A stretch of DNA of 39,999 nucleotides from the NCBI GenBank assembly GCA_009602725.1, contig WELB01000143.1, forward strand, positions 336,860-376,858, given 5' to 3'. The notes beneath the pieces are model-generated. The model searched no databases and was not told where the DNA came from. It saw only the letters and a list, made by a program, of their open reading frames with translations. Shown one piece after another: positions 1 through 10,614 of this stretch; position 1 is the first letter of the stretch; each line of letters starts with the position of its first letter. A program made the translations under genes and the position numbers. Source of the stretch: Spirogloea muscicola (lineage: Eukaryota; Streptophyta; Zygnematophyceae; Spirogloeales; Spirogloeaceae).

Positions 1-1605
1 CCGCCGCCGCCGCCTCCGCCGCCGTTGCCGCCGCCTTCTCGGCGGGGCGTTCGCCGGCGGCTCGCCGGAGCTCAGGGGGATTGGCGGCGTCTTGCGCAGC
101 CGGCGACTCGGTGCTGCTGCGGCCCGACAAGAAGGGCGCGCTCTCGTACGTCGCCCAGGTGGAGCGCATCGAGGGCCCGCCGGGCGACTGCGGCGGCGCC
201 GGCGGCGCCGGCGCCGGCGGCGGCGGCGTGCGCCTCTACTGCCGGTGGTACTACCGCCCCGAGGAGGCGCAGTGCGGCCGCCGCTCCTTCCACGGCGCCA
301 AGGAGCTCTTCCTCAGCGACCACTTCGACCGCGCGCACCCGGGTAAGGCTCCGCGAATACGATCTGCAGGGCAGCTGTTCGAACCTTGACGACAGCTGAT
401 ACCTCTTGCACTTCTAAGCTTATAGACAGTAGTGCCCCTGAAGCCCTGAACCTAAGGTCCAACGAGCAGCTAGCGCCGCAGCAACCGGCCCTCGGAGCCG
501 CGACCCTTGAGCCACTTTGAACCTTTAGCCTCAGAATTAATTGGATTGTACCAATTGGCATCTATACCAAAAGTCACAGTTACACATCAACCGCAAGCCT
601 TTGGAACCTCCAGCATTGGCTACGCAGGGCGTTGCAGCTTGCGGCACGCAGCGACAGAAGAAAGACGCTGCCAGTAGAGGGCGATGGCTGTGAGAGGCCA
701 GCCCAGAAAAAAGAAGGAGACGACTTCCAGCCGTTACCTATCAGCTGCAGCCGCCGGACACTTGCTACAGATAGTTCTCTCATATCTGCTGGATACTACC
801 ATTAAGGCGGCAAATCGTCTGCTACATGCACTTGCACAGATGCGGTGGAGAGCACATGCATTGTGCACTCGTTCGCCGACTTTGTGCGGCTGGAGGCAGT
901 GAAGCCTGAGGACTTTTACTGCCGGCTTGAGTACCGCGCCCAGACAGGCGCCTTCGTCCCGGATCGCATCCCTGTGTGAGTTCCGGCGACCTGCCGCATT
1001 ACAAGTCTTGCCCCTTCTCTTCCTGGCACATTGATTGGCATCACGCACTTGCTTTAGCAAAGGCCAGAGTCTCTGCAAGCTGCAGACATGAGAGAAATTA
1101 TTGCAACATTGCACAGATACGAAGACCTGTGCACCTCTCTGGTCTCAGGTCCTGTGTTTCCTGGTGCAGCTTCTGCAAGTGTGCGATGCCATACAATCCA
1201 GACGATGCCATGTACCATTGCAGCGTCTGCAGCGAATGGTATGAGCTGCTTTGACCAGGACTGCAGTAGAGGTTGCCTTGTTGACGTTAGAGCTTTTTCG
1301 TTTACAAGGATTTCATGCTGCTTCATCAAGCTATTGCAACTACCAGAATAGGGCTCACGCTCAGGTTGGTCTGGCAAACTGCTGGATGGGCTGCTAAAGG
1401 AGGCGGCGAACAAACGTCAGCTACATTAGCTGCTCGTGCTTCTGTCCGCAGGTACCATCCCCGATGCTTGCAGCTCAAGAAGGAGGCCGACGATGCTGTG
1501 CCCTTCGTGTGCCCTGACTGCCAGCAACTGACCTCGAAGGCGGCGGCCCCTCTAGATTCAAGTCCAAAGAGCAAAGCTCTTGATGCCAGTACCAACAGCC
1601 CATGA
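1..1605 (+). CDS. SHL: BAH-PHD histone reader, SHL/EBS-like (5' end off window)
   Basis: Exons as I read them: <1-342, 840-975, 1170-1238, 1452-1605 (stop TGA). Exon 1 opens a BAH domain with the family hallmarks CRWYYRPEE and [18 protein letters not shown]. Exon 2 completes it ([20 protein letters not shown], then TGAFVPDR). Exon 3 starts the PHD finger ([20 protein letters not shown]) and exon 4 closes it (WYHPRCLQL, then FVCPDC). Phases join cleanly at all three introns. In Arabidopsis, SHL and EBS bind H3K27me3 through BAH and H3K4me2/3 through PHD and repress flowering genes; a chromatin-reader role here is inferred from homology. After the PHD there are only about 22 residues, a short tail. 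The frame is open to the left edge through an Ala-rich stretch, so the start codon is not seen. SHL and EBS cannot be told apart from this. Confidence 0.92.
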
Positions 1606-2789
1606 CTAGTTTGGGCAGGTCATGAGTCCTGATAGATGTTTGCCTTAAGCAAGTATGTTCTGATACTTGTGTATGTGGATTGGCAAAACTGGATACTATC
1701 CCCGCCTTCTCTGCTAGACTGAGAAGAGCGAGCAGAAGTAGATGTCCAGCAGCGATAACGTTGACTAGGACTCTCAGCAGGTGGACGATGCCTTCTTATA
1801 GTTGCATAACCCATCATGCAGCAGTTGCACCTGACAACGTCCTCAGTCCTTGGGTAGGGGAGTCAGTGATGCGAAATTGTTGTTCATAAATTCAGTTGTA
1901 CACTATCCGGAGGCATTCATACAATATCCGAAGGCCTCTGTAATACATAGACATGGACCTTGCCTTCCCTACCCTTGCGGGGGCCAGCTCGCTTGATGGG
2001 GGCCAATAGTATGAGCTATGGTGCCGCCCACACAATGGGCTTGACAGCCTGCTTATGAATTTCAACAATCATTCCAGCTGAAGGGTCAGATGAGAAAGTG
2101 GAGCACTTAGGGCATGCGCAGAGCAGGCAGCGAACAATGGAGCAGGTGTTTGACACTACGCATCGACTGCAACAGATCGAGAATCTGTTGACTTTATCAC
2201 ACCTGGGGAGAACCTGCAAGCCACTGCACATATGAATGGACATGCGTAAGGTGTTAAAATCAGGGAGCTAAAGCACTACATTGACCAATTAGTGATGGTA
2301 AACAACTGCATCCTTAATCTGGTGCTTCGTTGAGAGCGACTGTGCTACTATTTCGCGCCATGACAACCCTTCATCTCCTAAATCCTCCACTTTCTTGGAG
2401 GCCTTGCCTTCATTGGTGGAAGGGAAGAGTGAGCCGAGTCTAGGCTGATTGCTTCAGTTGCTTCCTCTCAACAGAGGGCGCAGCAGAGGCACTTTCATAG
2501 CCATGAGCAATGCGTGATGAACACGGCGCTGTAAAGGAGGAGTGCGCGACACGCAGCCCCTCGCTGACAGCGACTCAGTAGAGCCCACCAACGACGTCAG
2601 TGGCGAGCTGATGCCCTAAGCTTCCATCAGAAGTACAGCGCCTTGGCCTCTTGGGCGTGCCATGGAAGCTGCGGAACCCGTGTGCCAGGACAGACGGCAG
2701 CCTCTTGGGCAGAGGCAGCCATGACCAGTCTGCGACGGCCTCAGCGGTCGCAGAAGCAGCAGCAGGAAGACGAGACCTCTCCCGAGCCG
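1606..2789. other. Intergenic region, no firm gene
   Basis: This is the 3' flank of the BAH-PHD gene and of the convergent zinc-finger gene. An open plus-strand frame at 2059-2235 looks coiled-coil-like (see findings) but cannot be tied to a gene. No RNA gene or clear repeat is visible. Confidence 0.5.
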
Positions 2790-3289
2790 TCACTTGCTGG
2801 AGGGCGGCGGCGGCGGCGGCAGCGGCGGCGGCGGCTCCTTGGGGTGCTTGGAGCTGTAGTGGTCGACCAGCTGGTTGTAGTTTGCCAGCAGCGACTGCGC
2901 GCCGCCGACGACGACGACGACGACGGCGACGGCGATGGCGGCGACGGCGCGTGAGAGCGGCGGCGTGAGAAGGCGGCGCGCCGCGACGTCGAGTCATGGA
3001 CATTGACGCCATGCGGCAGCCAGCAGCTGGGGCATGGAGAAGGCGGCCGCTGCCCGCAACGGCCAGCTCGGGGATGGCCAAGGGATGGCCATGAAAGCAG
3101 CGCCAGCCGGCTGCGACGGCGGCGGCGGCGGCGGCGGCAGCGGCGGCTGCGGCGGCGGCGGCGCACCTTGCAGATTGGGCAGGCGGTCTTGAGGGCGGCG
3201 GCGCGCGCCTCCAGCTGCGAGCCCTTAGGCGCCGTGCCGCGCTCGGCGTTGCGCTTCTGCGCCTCGATCTTCTGCTTCCCGCGCGTCAT
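2790..3289 (-). CDS. Small C2H2 zinc-finger protein, ZNF706/SERF-like
   Basis: Two exons: 3289-3167 and 2894-2790, giving 75 aa. The N-terminus MTRGKQKIEAQKRNAERG is the basic 4F5/SERF-type segment shared by ZNF706 and plant At2g23090-type proteins, followed by KGSQLEARAAALKTACPICK. Exon 2 supplies SLLANYNQLVDHYSSKHPKE, so the finger is C-x2-C-x12-H-x4-H ending in the family's HPK. The C-terminus is a proline run ending PSSK. The 272-nt intron is largely GGC triplet repeat. I chose the ATG at 3289 because the family starts with M-(A/T)-RG-x-QKI; an upstream in-frame GTG is not a plausible eukaryotic start. Molecular role is unknown; metazoan relatives affect protein aggregation and translation. 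It is head-to-head with SKIP31. Confidence 0.9.
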
Positions 3290-3327
3290 CGCCGCCGCAT
3301 TCCGCGGCACCTCGCGCCGCCGCGGCN
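3290..3327. promoter_or_regulatory. 38-nt interval between divergent start codons
   Basis: The ATG of the minus-strand zinc-finger gene (3289) and the ATG of plus-strand SKIP31 (3328) are 38 nt apart. A shared bidirectional promoter must therefore lie here and in the first exons. Base 3327, directly before the SKIP31 ATG, is an N. Confidence 0.55.
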
Positions 3328-6300
3328 ATGGCGTCCGCCGGGGCGGCCACCGAGGACGGCCTGCTGGCGGAGGCGCTGGAGGCCGGCCTCCTGCGGGAGG
3401 CGGAGGGCGAGGCGCCGGCGATCGCCGGCGGCGCTGGCAGGGAGCCGATGGACGTCGAGCCGCCGCGCAGCAGCAGCGCAGCCACCGCCGCGAGGAAGGT
3501 CAGTCCGCCTCCAGCTCCGCCCTCGACTGCGCCATGCCGCCATGCCGTCGTAGCTCCGCCGTCCTAGCGTCTCCGCCTTCATAATCCGGACGGGCTGACG
3601 TACATCCATGGCCATGGCCGATGCGCTCTCTGTCTCGGGCTTGCCGTTGTACTTGGCCACTCTGGCCTTCCAAAGCTCCAAATCGCACGAGCTTTCTGTT
3701 TGCACCGCAAGCGGTGGGCCGAGGCCAACACGACTGAGGGCCAGAGAACGTTGACGCGAAGCGCTCCGCGATGGCAGAGAAAGCATGCCGAAGCCGGCGT
3801 GGTGGGCTACGGCGTGGAGGCCCTCGTGCGGAGCCTGCGTGCGCGGAGGGGCATTTCCAGCGACGCGGCTGGTGAGGCGTCGGAGCTGCCGCTCCCGCTG
3901 CTCACCAGCGACACGTGGGGCCGCCTGCCGCCGGAGCTCTTCCCGCACATCCTCAAGTACCTCTCGCCGGAGGTGATTATCTCTAACTGACAGCCTGCCC
4001 AACTTCCTCAGTGATGCCTCGCCAAGCTCTTGTGAAGGAGGTTTCTCTACGTGTTAAAGATAGGGTGTCGTGGCTGGGGATCCAACACTGTGTCTTGTAG
4101 AATCCAATGTGGTAAAACTAATAAGGAGAGTATAGTCAATATAACATACACTGTCTTAAATATAGGTAGTTCCTTTTTGAGGGATTGTTGCGGGTGTCCT
4201 TATGCATTGAGACGTTGTCACCTTTGCCTCTGTCTCTGTCACTAAGCAGAATGAATAGCTCAGCTGAATGCGATGAAGTGCTGTCCTCACCACTGCATGA
4301 GCGTCCTGTCACAGGACCTCGCCAGCTGTGCAGCAGTCTGCCATGCTTTGCGCGTGGCAAGCTCCGACAACAGTCTGTGGCGCCGGGGGTAGGTCAATGT
4401 CACAATGTGGAGCATGATTTTGATCCTTGCCGTCCTACAATACAGACTACACATTTGCACTCCAACTTCAAATGGGCTCTTTCTGTCTTCACAGCTACTG
4501 CTTGAGATGGGGGCCTCCTGCTGGCGACCGTAAAGGACGGTTGCGCATGATGAACTGGAAGCAGCTGTATTATGAGGTGCCTGTTCCTACACAGAAACTA
4601 ATCAGTTGTTTCCTGTCAAATTGGGCAAGCAAGTTCATCATGTTCTTGGAGTGTGGTATTGGACGAGAGGATAATTGCATGAGGGTGTCCAGTATTCCTT
4701 TGATACACAGAGTGCAGATAAGCAGGTCCAGCGGCCTGTGGCTTGTGATATCTGTGGTCCTTGCACACCTTGCTTCATATATTGACAGTCATGGGCCTTG
4801 TCCACTGCAGAGAGATCGAGTGGACATGAATGAATTTGTGCGCGATGCTCCACTAGAATTTCACAGCTACTATGTACAGATACAAGCTGCAAAACGAAGC
4901 ATCGCTCCCCTACAACAGCAGGTCTGATAGCATCTTCAAATCAAGGGCTGCAAAGTCGGAGTTGCACTCTGTGTGTTTGAGAGGAGCCTGATGCATCTCA
5001 ACGAGGCTGCATTGTTGCCTGCCTTCGCAAGGAGTACAACAATGTGGTGTGCTTCTGTGACAAGCTCTTGTTGTGATGTATTGTCCTGTAAACAGAGAGA
5101 CAGGGACCCTGCGAGCTTGCTCTTTCCCCACAGTCCTTTTGGTGTGCAGACTTTATTCACCACATGCCTGTTCTTCTCGTCTGCTTGCAGGTACATGATG
5201 ACCTTGTTGTTGTGGAATCCGCAGTTGCGAAGCAGATCTCTGAATGGCGACGTACATCGCATCTTGAACATTTGGACGCTAGTAGTCACTCCTGCAATGG
5301 TCGTCTGTGCACCTACCATCAAATCGGAGACGTGTTTCTGTGTGAAGTGACTGGGCAGGCTCACGGTATAAATTAGAATAGCTTTTCAATTCTAATCAAG
5401 ACTTGGCAAGTGTGCATCATATGTCTGGCGAAGATTGATTGAGGTGCATACGACATGTGGGCAACCTAGCACTGCTGCAGGAATAGTAGCAAGCACACAA
5501 CTCAGCAACAGAAGCAGATGCCCAATGACCTGGTCATGGCATGACTGGCATCCTAGAGACCAGTTAGAGTCATGCTCCAGATATAAGGATTCCTTCGTAG
5601 AGGCTGGGAGTGAGCAGATTGCATTTAAGTGACTGATGAATGGAGTCTGACTTTGCCGACAGTCTGCGACGATACTTGTCGGGAGATAGTTCTGGACCCA
5701 GACAATGAGCTACTCGTTTGCGCTGTGTCTGGTCGGTGTTTTGACCGATGGATAACACCGCAGGAAGAGATTGACGAAGGACCGGTCAGTCCTGACCCTG
5801 TCACTACTGCTTCAGTCCAGCGATGGCTTGGCTCGCATCTGGCATCGTCTTGCACGCTGCAACTTGATCTCACTGTGTCCTGCATCACTAGTGAAGAGGC
5901 TGATGTTGTGGTCAGCTCTAAGAGGGCCCTGTTGCCCAGCCTGCGGCTCTGCGGCTTCATTCTGATCCCCTTGTATGTACTCGGCTGGCTTTCGCAGTCG
6001 CCACTTTATATCAGCCACCACATTCAATGTTTGTGCAGGACCGTAGGCAAGCAGAAGTAGCAGGTGCACCAGAGGAAGTGGAGCCTTTTCTTGGCACAGC
6101 ACGCCTTGGTATAAGCACAAAGCCTTGCTCAGCATTGCACAATCTCGTAGACAGGTGCTGTGTAGTAGCACCATGCCTCCACAGCTTGAGCCCAAAATGC
6201 GAGTCTCTCAATGTTAGCCATGTCAGCCAAGTGTGCAGTTTGTTGCATCTGTTTGCATCTGTTTGATCACATGCACCACACATGTTGACGTCTTAAATTT

Positions 6301-6529
6301 TTTCTACTTTGCAGCTCGAGCATACTGTTTGGGGTACAGTTGTAGAGACGATGAGGAGCTAGATGCTGCTCTCAGGTGCTCTTACATGACTTGGACTTTG
6401 ACATATTGCGACACTGCTAAGTGGTGTAGCATCAACAAGGTGCATCCAGACTGTTACAAGGACATCTCTTTATACATGTTCGGGTGAAGTAATCATGGGA
6501 CTTATTTTGTCTGCAGAAGCCTATACTAG
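3328..6529 (+). CDS. SKIP31: F-box protein SKIP31 (SCF substrate receptor)
   Basis: Exons: 3328-3498, 3712-3972, 4315-4388, 4495-4576, 4811-4921, 5191-5365, 5663-5784, 6039-6108, 6315-6375, and a probable tiny last exon 6517-6529; about 379 aa. The F-box reads WGRLPPELFPHILKYLSPE, then DLASCAAVCHALRVASSDNS with LWRRG. The SKIP31-specific part follows: YYVQIQAAKRSIAPL, CTYHQIGDVFLCEVTGQAH, VCDDTCREIVLDPDNELLVC and SGRCFD. The C-terminal signature is ARAYCLGYSC with EELDAALR. SKIP31 binds the SKP1 adaptor and presents substrates to an SCF E3 ligase; its Cys/His-rich C-terminal half resembles a zinc-binding fold. All phases close. Only the C-terminal end is uncertain: splicing to 6517 gives SLY-stop, close in length to the plant protein, while read-through would add 38 residues to 6487. 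Confidence 0.93.
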
Positions 6530-7934
6530 AACTTGGAAATGGCATAGCCCATTTGTTGGAGTACTGAGCTCTGAAGACCACGATATGAGAACAAACTGCC
6601 TAATGGTAAAAGAGCTCGCTGCTATTGCAGGACCTCTTGAAAGCGTGTGTCTTATTCAGTACACACTCTATCTCATGCAGAGGAAATGTTTTAGCATGAT
6701 GAAGGAAAGCTGATCTATGGTGGCTGTTGGCTGCGTGGACCTGCTCAGACTGGCATGATTCAATCAGGACTTCTGTTGCCAGGGGTGCCAGTCCCTTTGA
6801 AAAACCTTACTGCAAAACCGAGATTGCTCTGTTGCGCAAGGCTGAGAGAGGACTGGCCGCCATGCAGAGCAGCCATTCCTGTGAGGCCCAAGTACTGAGC
6901 CTGCGGCTTGATGTGGCCACAACTGCTGGCACCTTGTCATTCCATGACGCCCAGCGCAACTCAGGACTTGGGGAAAGCTTGCAAATTGCTTCTTAGGGCA
7001 TTACCACAAGTCCCTTTGTCAATTACCTCCATCGATGCAATCGGTTGTTATATTAAGTGGTCGCTGAGCACACTTGTCATCCCAAGGGAGTTGATATATG
7101 AGATTTAATAAATGCACATGAGTTGGCTGGCACATTGTACCTCGGATTGCTCTTCGTATGTAGGCCATTGACAAGCTTCTAAATTAGAACATCTTACATT
7201 CAAGGTTTGGGCTAGGGCTGGTTTGGCCTTTCTCCAGTCAACAGTCAAGAGGATGCAGAGCTGCTCTGCATCCTCTGCTTTTCTCCCGTGCCAGTGACTA
7301 CGGAGCGGCTGCGAGCATTCTGGCCTTACGTATATCTCAGACGTAGATAGAGACTTGGCTGCTTCCCTCCGCTTTGCCACTCCATTGTATGCGCTAGGCT
7401 GGCACCAAACATCCGCATTGTTACAATAGCAGGCGCCTATCTTCCACTTCACATGGCCTCTAAGCTCAGGTCAAAGATTTCAGAAAAGAAAGAACTGAGA
7501 GGGCCAGAACGGCCTACTAGAATTGAATAAAGCAAGCACTTACACAAAGTGTCGGCCTGACTAAACCTGACTTATGGATACTGAGCAGGCCTGCGTCTGG
7601 TCTTTATGCTGTGTAAAGCTTTGTATGCCATTCATTGTGGGGCAGGCAATACAAGCTCTCGCCCCCTCTGGAGGAGCTGCTTGTTTGAGGAGCACGAGAA
7701 ATTGGACACCAAGGTTAGGGTCGCGGGTGTTTGGGGCTATGAGTGTCGCGGGGTGTTGAATGTAGTAGTAATGATGAATAAGCGATTGGGCTGGGGTAAC
7801 CATCTGACACAGCCTTGTGGGCCGTGGGAGCGCTCCTTAGAATGGGAGCGCCCCGGCATATCGGGCTTCATTCCCAATTCTGGCTCTGAGGCGGCTGCTG
7901 TGCCGGTGCGCCCTAGCCATGGCTGCCACTCTCT
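6530..7934. other. Intergenic region with one open frame
   Basis: This lies downstream of SKIP31. The plus frame 6727-6996 stays open for 89 codons and is preceded by a usable acceptor (gttgccag, ending about 6780), but its protein matches nothing I know. The rest holds only short frames. Confidence 0.4.
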
Positions 7935-8110
7935 GTGTTGTGAGGGCGGAGCCTCAGCTGTCTGCGTGACAGTGTGGCCGATCTCTGTCTGAGGTCGGAA
8001 TCTGTGTGAGGGCAGAGCCTCAGCTGTCTGAGTGACAGTGTGCCCGATCTCTGTGACACTCTATGACCTGGTGTGAGGGCGGAGCCTCAGCCACTGCTCA
8101 TTCTGTTTTC
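7935..8110 (+). repeat. About 66-bp tandem repeat, roughly 2.5 copies
   Basis: The core GAGGGCGGAGCCTCAG begins at about 7942, 8008 and 8075, a period of 66-67 bp. It is followed in the first two copies by CTGTCTG(C/A)GTGACAGTGTG and CGATCTCTGT. A partial copy (GCGTGACAGTGTGG) recurs near 8180. The array sits just upstream of the retroelement coding region, like the 5' UTR monomers of some LINEs. Confidence 0.75.
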
Positions 8111-8300
8111 TGGGCTGGCCACTCACTCCAGCCACCGCTCCCTTTCTTACACTGGAAGAGCCTTTCTTCTCTCAGCTGTCGGCGTGACAGTGTGGCTGAT
8201 CTGCGTGCGACTCAGATCGCTGTGCCGCTACGAGGGCGATGACGTCTGACCCGCCAAGACGAGGACCGCCTACGGAGAAAGGGATTTAGGGTTCAGGCCA

Positions 8301-9185
8301 GTGCTCTCGTCCAACGGCTCCCCCCGCCCCCCCCACGGCCGTTGCCGCCGCCCACCGCCCAACGAAGGCCGAAACGCAGCGCGCAGCCCGTCGCGGCGCG
8401 CCACTCGCCCTTACGGCACCCGCAGCTCGACTGCTGCGACGAGGGCTGCCATTGCCCCAGGCGCCGGCCTTCCCACTCCTTCAACGGCCCCTTCAGCTTC
8501 TTCACGCTCCTTCCCGACGACGGCCGTGGAGCCCGAGCCCCTCCCTGCCGTCCCTGCTTCTGATGAGATAGCTCGGCTTGCGGACCCCGGCTTGGCCTCC
8601 TCGACCACCCCCGCCATCCCTCCCGCCTTTGCTGCTGCCTCCCATTCCTCCAGCAGCTCCTCCGGAAACGGCCGCAGGATGGGCCGTCAAGGCCCCCATC
8701 GGCACCACNCGGCCGCCCCCGGCTCTGGGGCAACCCTGGCTGCAGATCCTGCCCCCTCGGCCACCCAGCCCCAGATGGCCCCAGCCCTCCCGCCTCTCCT
8801 TCCTACTCCCGCCATCCCTGCAGCTGCAGCAGCTCCATCTACAAGCCCCGCCGCAACAGCTGTCCCCCAAACCTGCCGGTACTGCCAGCAGCCCTGGCCT
8901 AGCCGGCGGGGCGTTCGCATCCACGAGCACCACTGCTTCAAGAAGGCCAATCGCTCCTCTCTGCAGGCCCAAGTCCGTGCTGAGGCCTCTACCCGACGAT
9001 GGCAGCCCGGCACCCAGTGCTGGCACCCCCTCCCCGGCTCAGTGGCATTGGGCGAAGCTCCTCGACCTGGATGCAGTTCTTCTCGAGCCCAGCCTGCCAC
9101 CCTAGAGGCACATTCCACATTGGGCACGGCCCCACCTGCAGCGTGCAGCCCGGCCAATCCTCACCCGCATGGCGCGCAGCTTTGA
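8301..9185 (+). pseudogene. Retroelement 5' region with N-terminal zinc finger
   Basis: This is a 294-codon open frame, Pro/Ala/Ser-rich and low in complexity, containing one N at 8709. Near its middle is the finger CRYCQQPWPSRRGVRIHEHH followed by C, i.e. C-x2-C plus a His/His/Cys cluster. Fingers of this kind bind target DNA in R2-like elements. It continues into the RT region only after a frame change near 9170. A host origin is unlikely given what follows. Confidence 0.7.
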
Positions 9186-10614
9186 TGACGCTGCGTGGAC
9201 GGTCTTCCAGCTCCTCCCTCGACTAGTCCTGGGACCTTTACGAAGTGGACCAGGCCAGCGAGCAGTGCTACTGGCGCGCTTCCAACTCCTTGAGGGCGGT
9301 CCATGGGAGCAGCTCTTGGAAGAGCATCGGGCTGCCGTCCAGGTGTCCAACGCCAATCGGCCGACCCCTGCCACCCCAGCCGCAACAGCCGTCCGCCGCG
9401 CCATACGCTTTGGCTGTGCCGGGGATCTCTCACGCGCCGCCTAAGCCTTGGATCCAGCTACACCGGCACCCCACAACGCCGACACACTGGCTGCCCTGCG
9501 GGCCCTTCATCCCCCAGCCCAAAATCCCCTTACGCCCTGGCTCGACGATTTTCAGCCCCCAACATCAGTGGAGCTCGATCCGGCTGCTCTGCGGTCAGCG
9601 CTAATACGGAGCCGGAAAGCTGCAGCTGGCGGGCCATCGGGCTGGCTGTTTGAACATCTCCGTGAGCTCTGGCTCGACGACGAGGCTGGCGACTTCTCCC
9701 TTTTACACAAAGTGTGCCAGGCGGTGGCGCGTGGCCTCCTCCCCCCCAAGGCTAGGGCGGCTCTGACTTGCAGCACCCTCCTCGCCCTTTCCAAACCAAC
9801 AGGGGGTGTACGCCCCATCGCTATGGGGGAGGTGCTCACACGCCTGGTCTCCAGGGCAATCTTCCAGCAGCATAGGGAAGCGGCCCAGCTTCACTTCTCC
9901 CCACACTAGTTCGGAGCGGGCCTCTCTGCAGGAGCAGAAGCAGTTGTCCATGGCCTGAGGGTGGCCACGGACTCCAACCCCAGCTGGATGGCCCTCTCCG
10001 TCGACGTTAAAAACGCATTCAACTGCGTCGACCGCGGAGCAATTGCAGAGGAGCTCCGTTCTTTCTTCCCCTCGCTTGTCCCGTTCTTTCGTTGCACATA
10101 TGGGGTTGCATCTAGTTTACTATGGGGAGCGGGCACCTCGCGGGTAGTCCTAACATCATGTGACAGGGCGACCCTCTCGCCGGTTTCCTGTTTGCTTTGG
10201 CTCATTTACGTGCGCTGCGCACCACGGCGGCGGCCCACCCAGAGGTACTTCTGCCTAGCTATGCAGATGACACAACTTTGGTGGGCTTCCCTGCAGATTT
10301 CACCCGAGCCTTCAGCACCTTGGAGTGTGAGCTACACTCTCTCGGCCTCACAGTCCGCCCTGACAAATGTATGGTATGGTCGCCAGTCGGCATCCCTCCC
10401 ACCCTTCAGCTTCCGGTTGAGCCGGTTGAGCCAGGTGAGGTTGAGTGCCAGACCCCCCCCCCTCGGCATGGTGGTGCTTGGAGTCCCTCTGGGCGAGGCA
10501 GCATATGTGGGGCAGGAGGTGCAGGCAACCATCGAGCGACAGTTTAAGACTCTCCCAGCCCTCCCCACATTGCATGACTACCAGCTGGCTGTTTGCTATC
10601 CTAATCCGGTGTGA
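9169..10614 (+). pseudogene. Retroelement reverse transcriptase (broken)
   Basis: RT motifs are readable in order: KAAAGGPSGWLFEHL; GGVRPIAMGEVLTRLVSRA; the catalytic-Asp segment SVDVKNAFNCVDRGA; QGDPLAGFLFALAH; and the active-site box YADDTTLVG at about 10255-10285, followed by LGLTVRPDKC. The main frame carries stops at 9442 and 9907. It shifts near 10165, just before the QGDP motif, returns near 10460 in a run of nine C's, and shifts again near 10600. With these breaks no functional protein is expected. Confidence 0.88.

Noticed and set aside
2575-3310. Arg/Ser-rich long frames on both strands
   Set aside because: They are produced by GGC/CCG triplets in and around the zinc-finger intron. 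The real gene uses two short exons here.
7935-8110. CRISPR-like spaced repeats
   Set aside because: The repeat is a contiguous tandem of about 66 bp without unique spacers, in a eukaryotic genome. It is not a CRISPR array.
8301-9185. 294-codon frame as a host zinc-finger gene
   Set aside because: The single finger and its position directly before an RT region fit a retroelement N-terminus better; no intron or host homologue was recognised.
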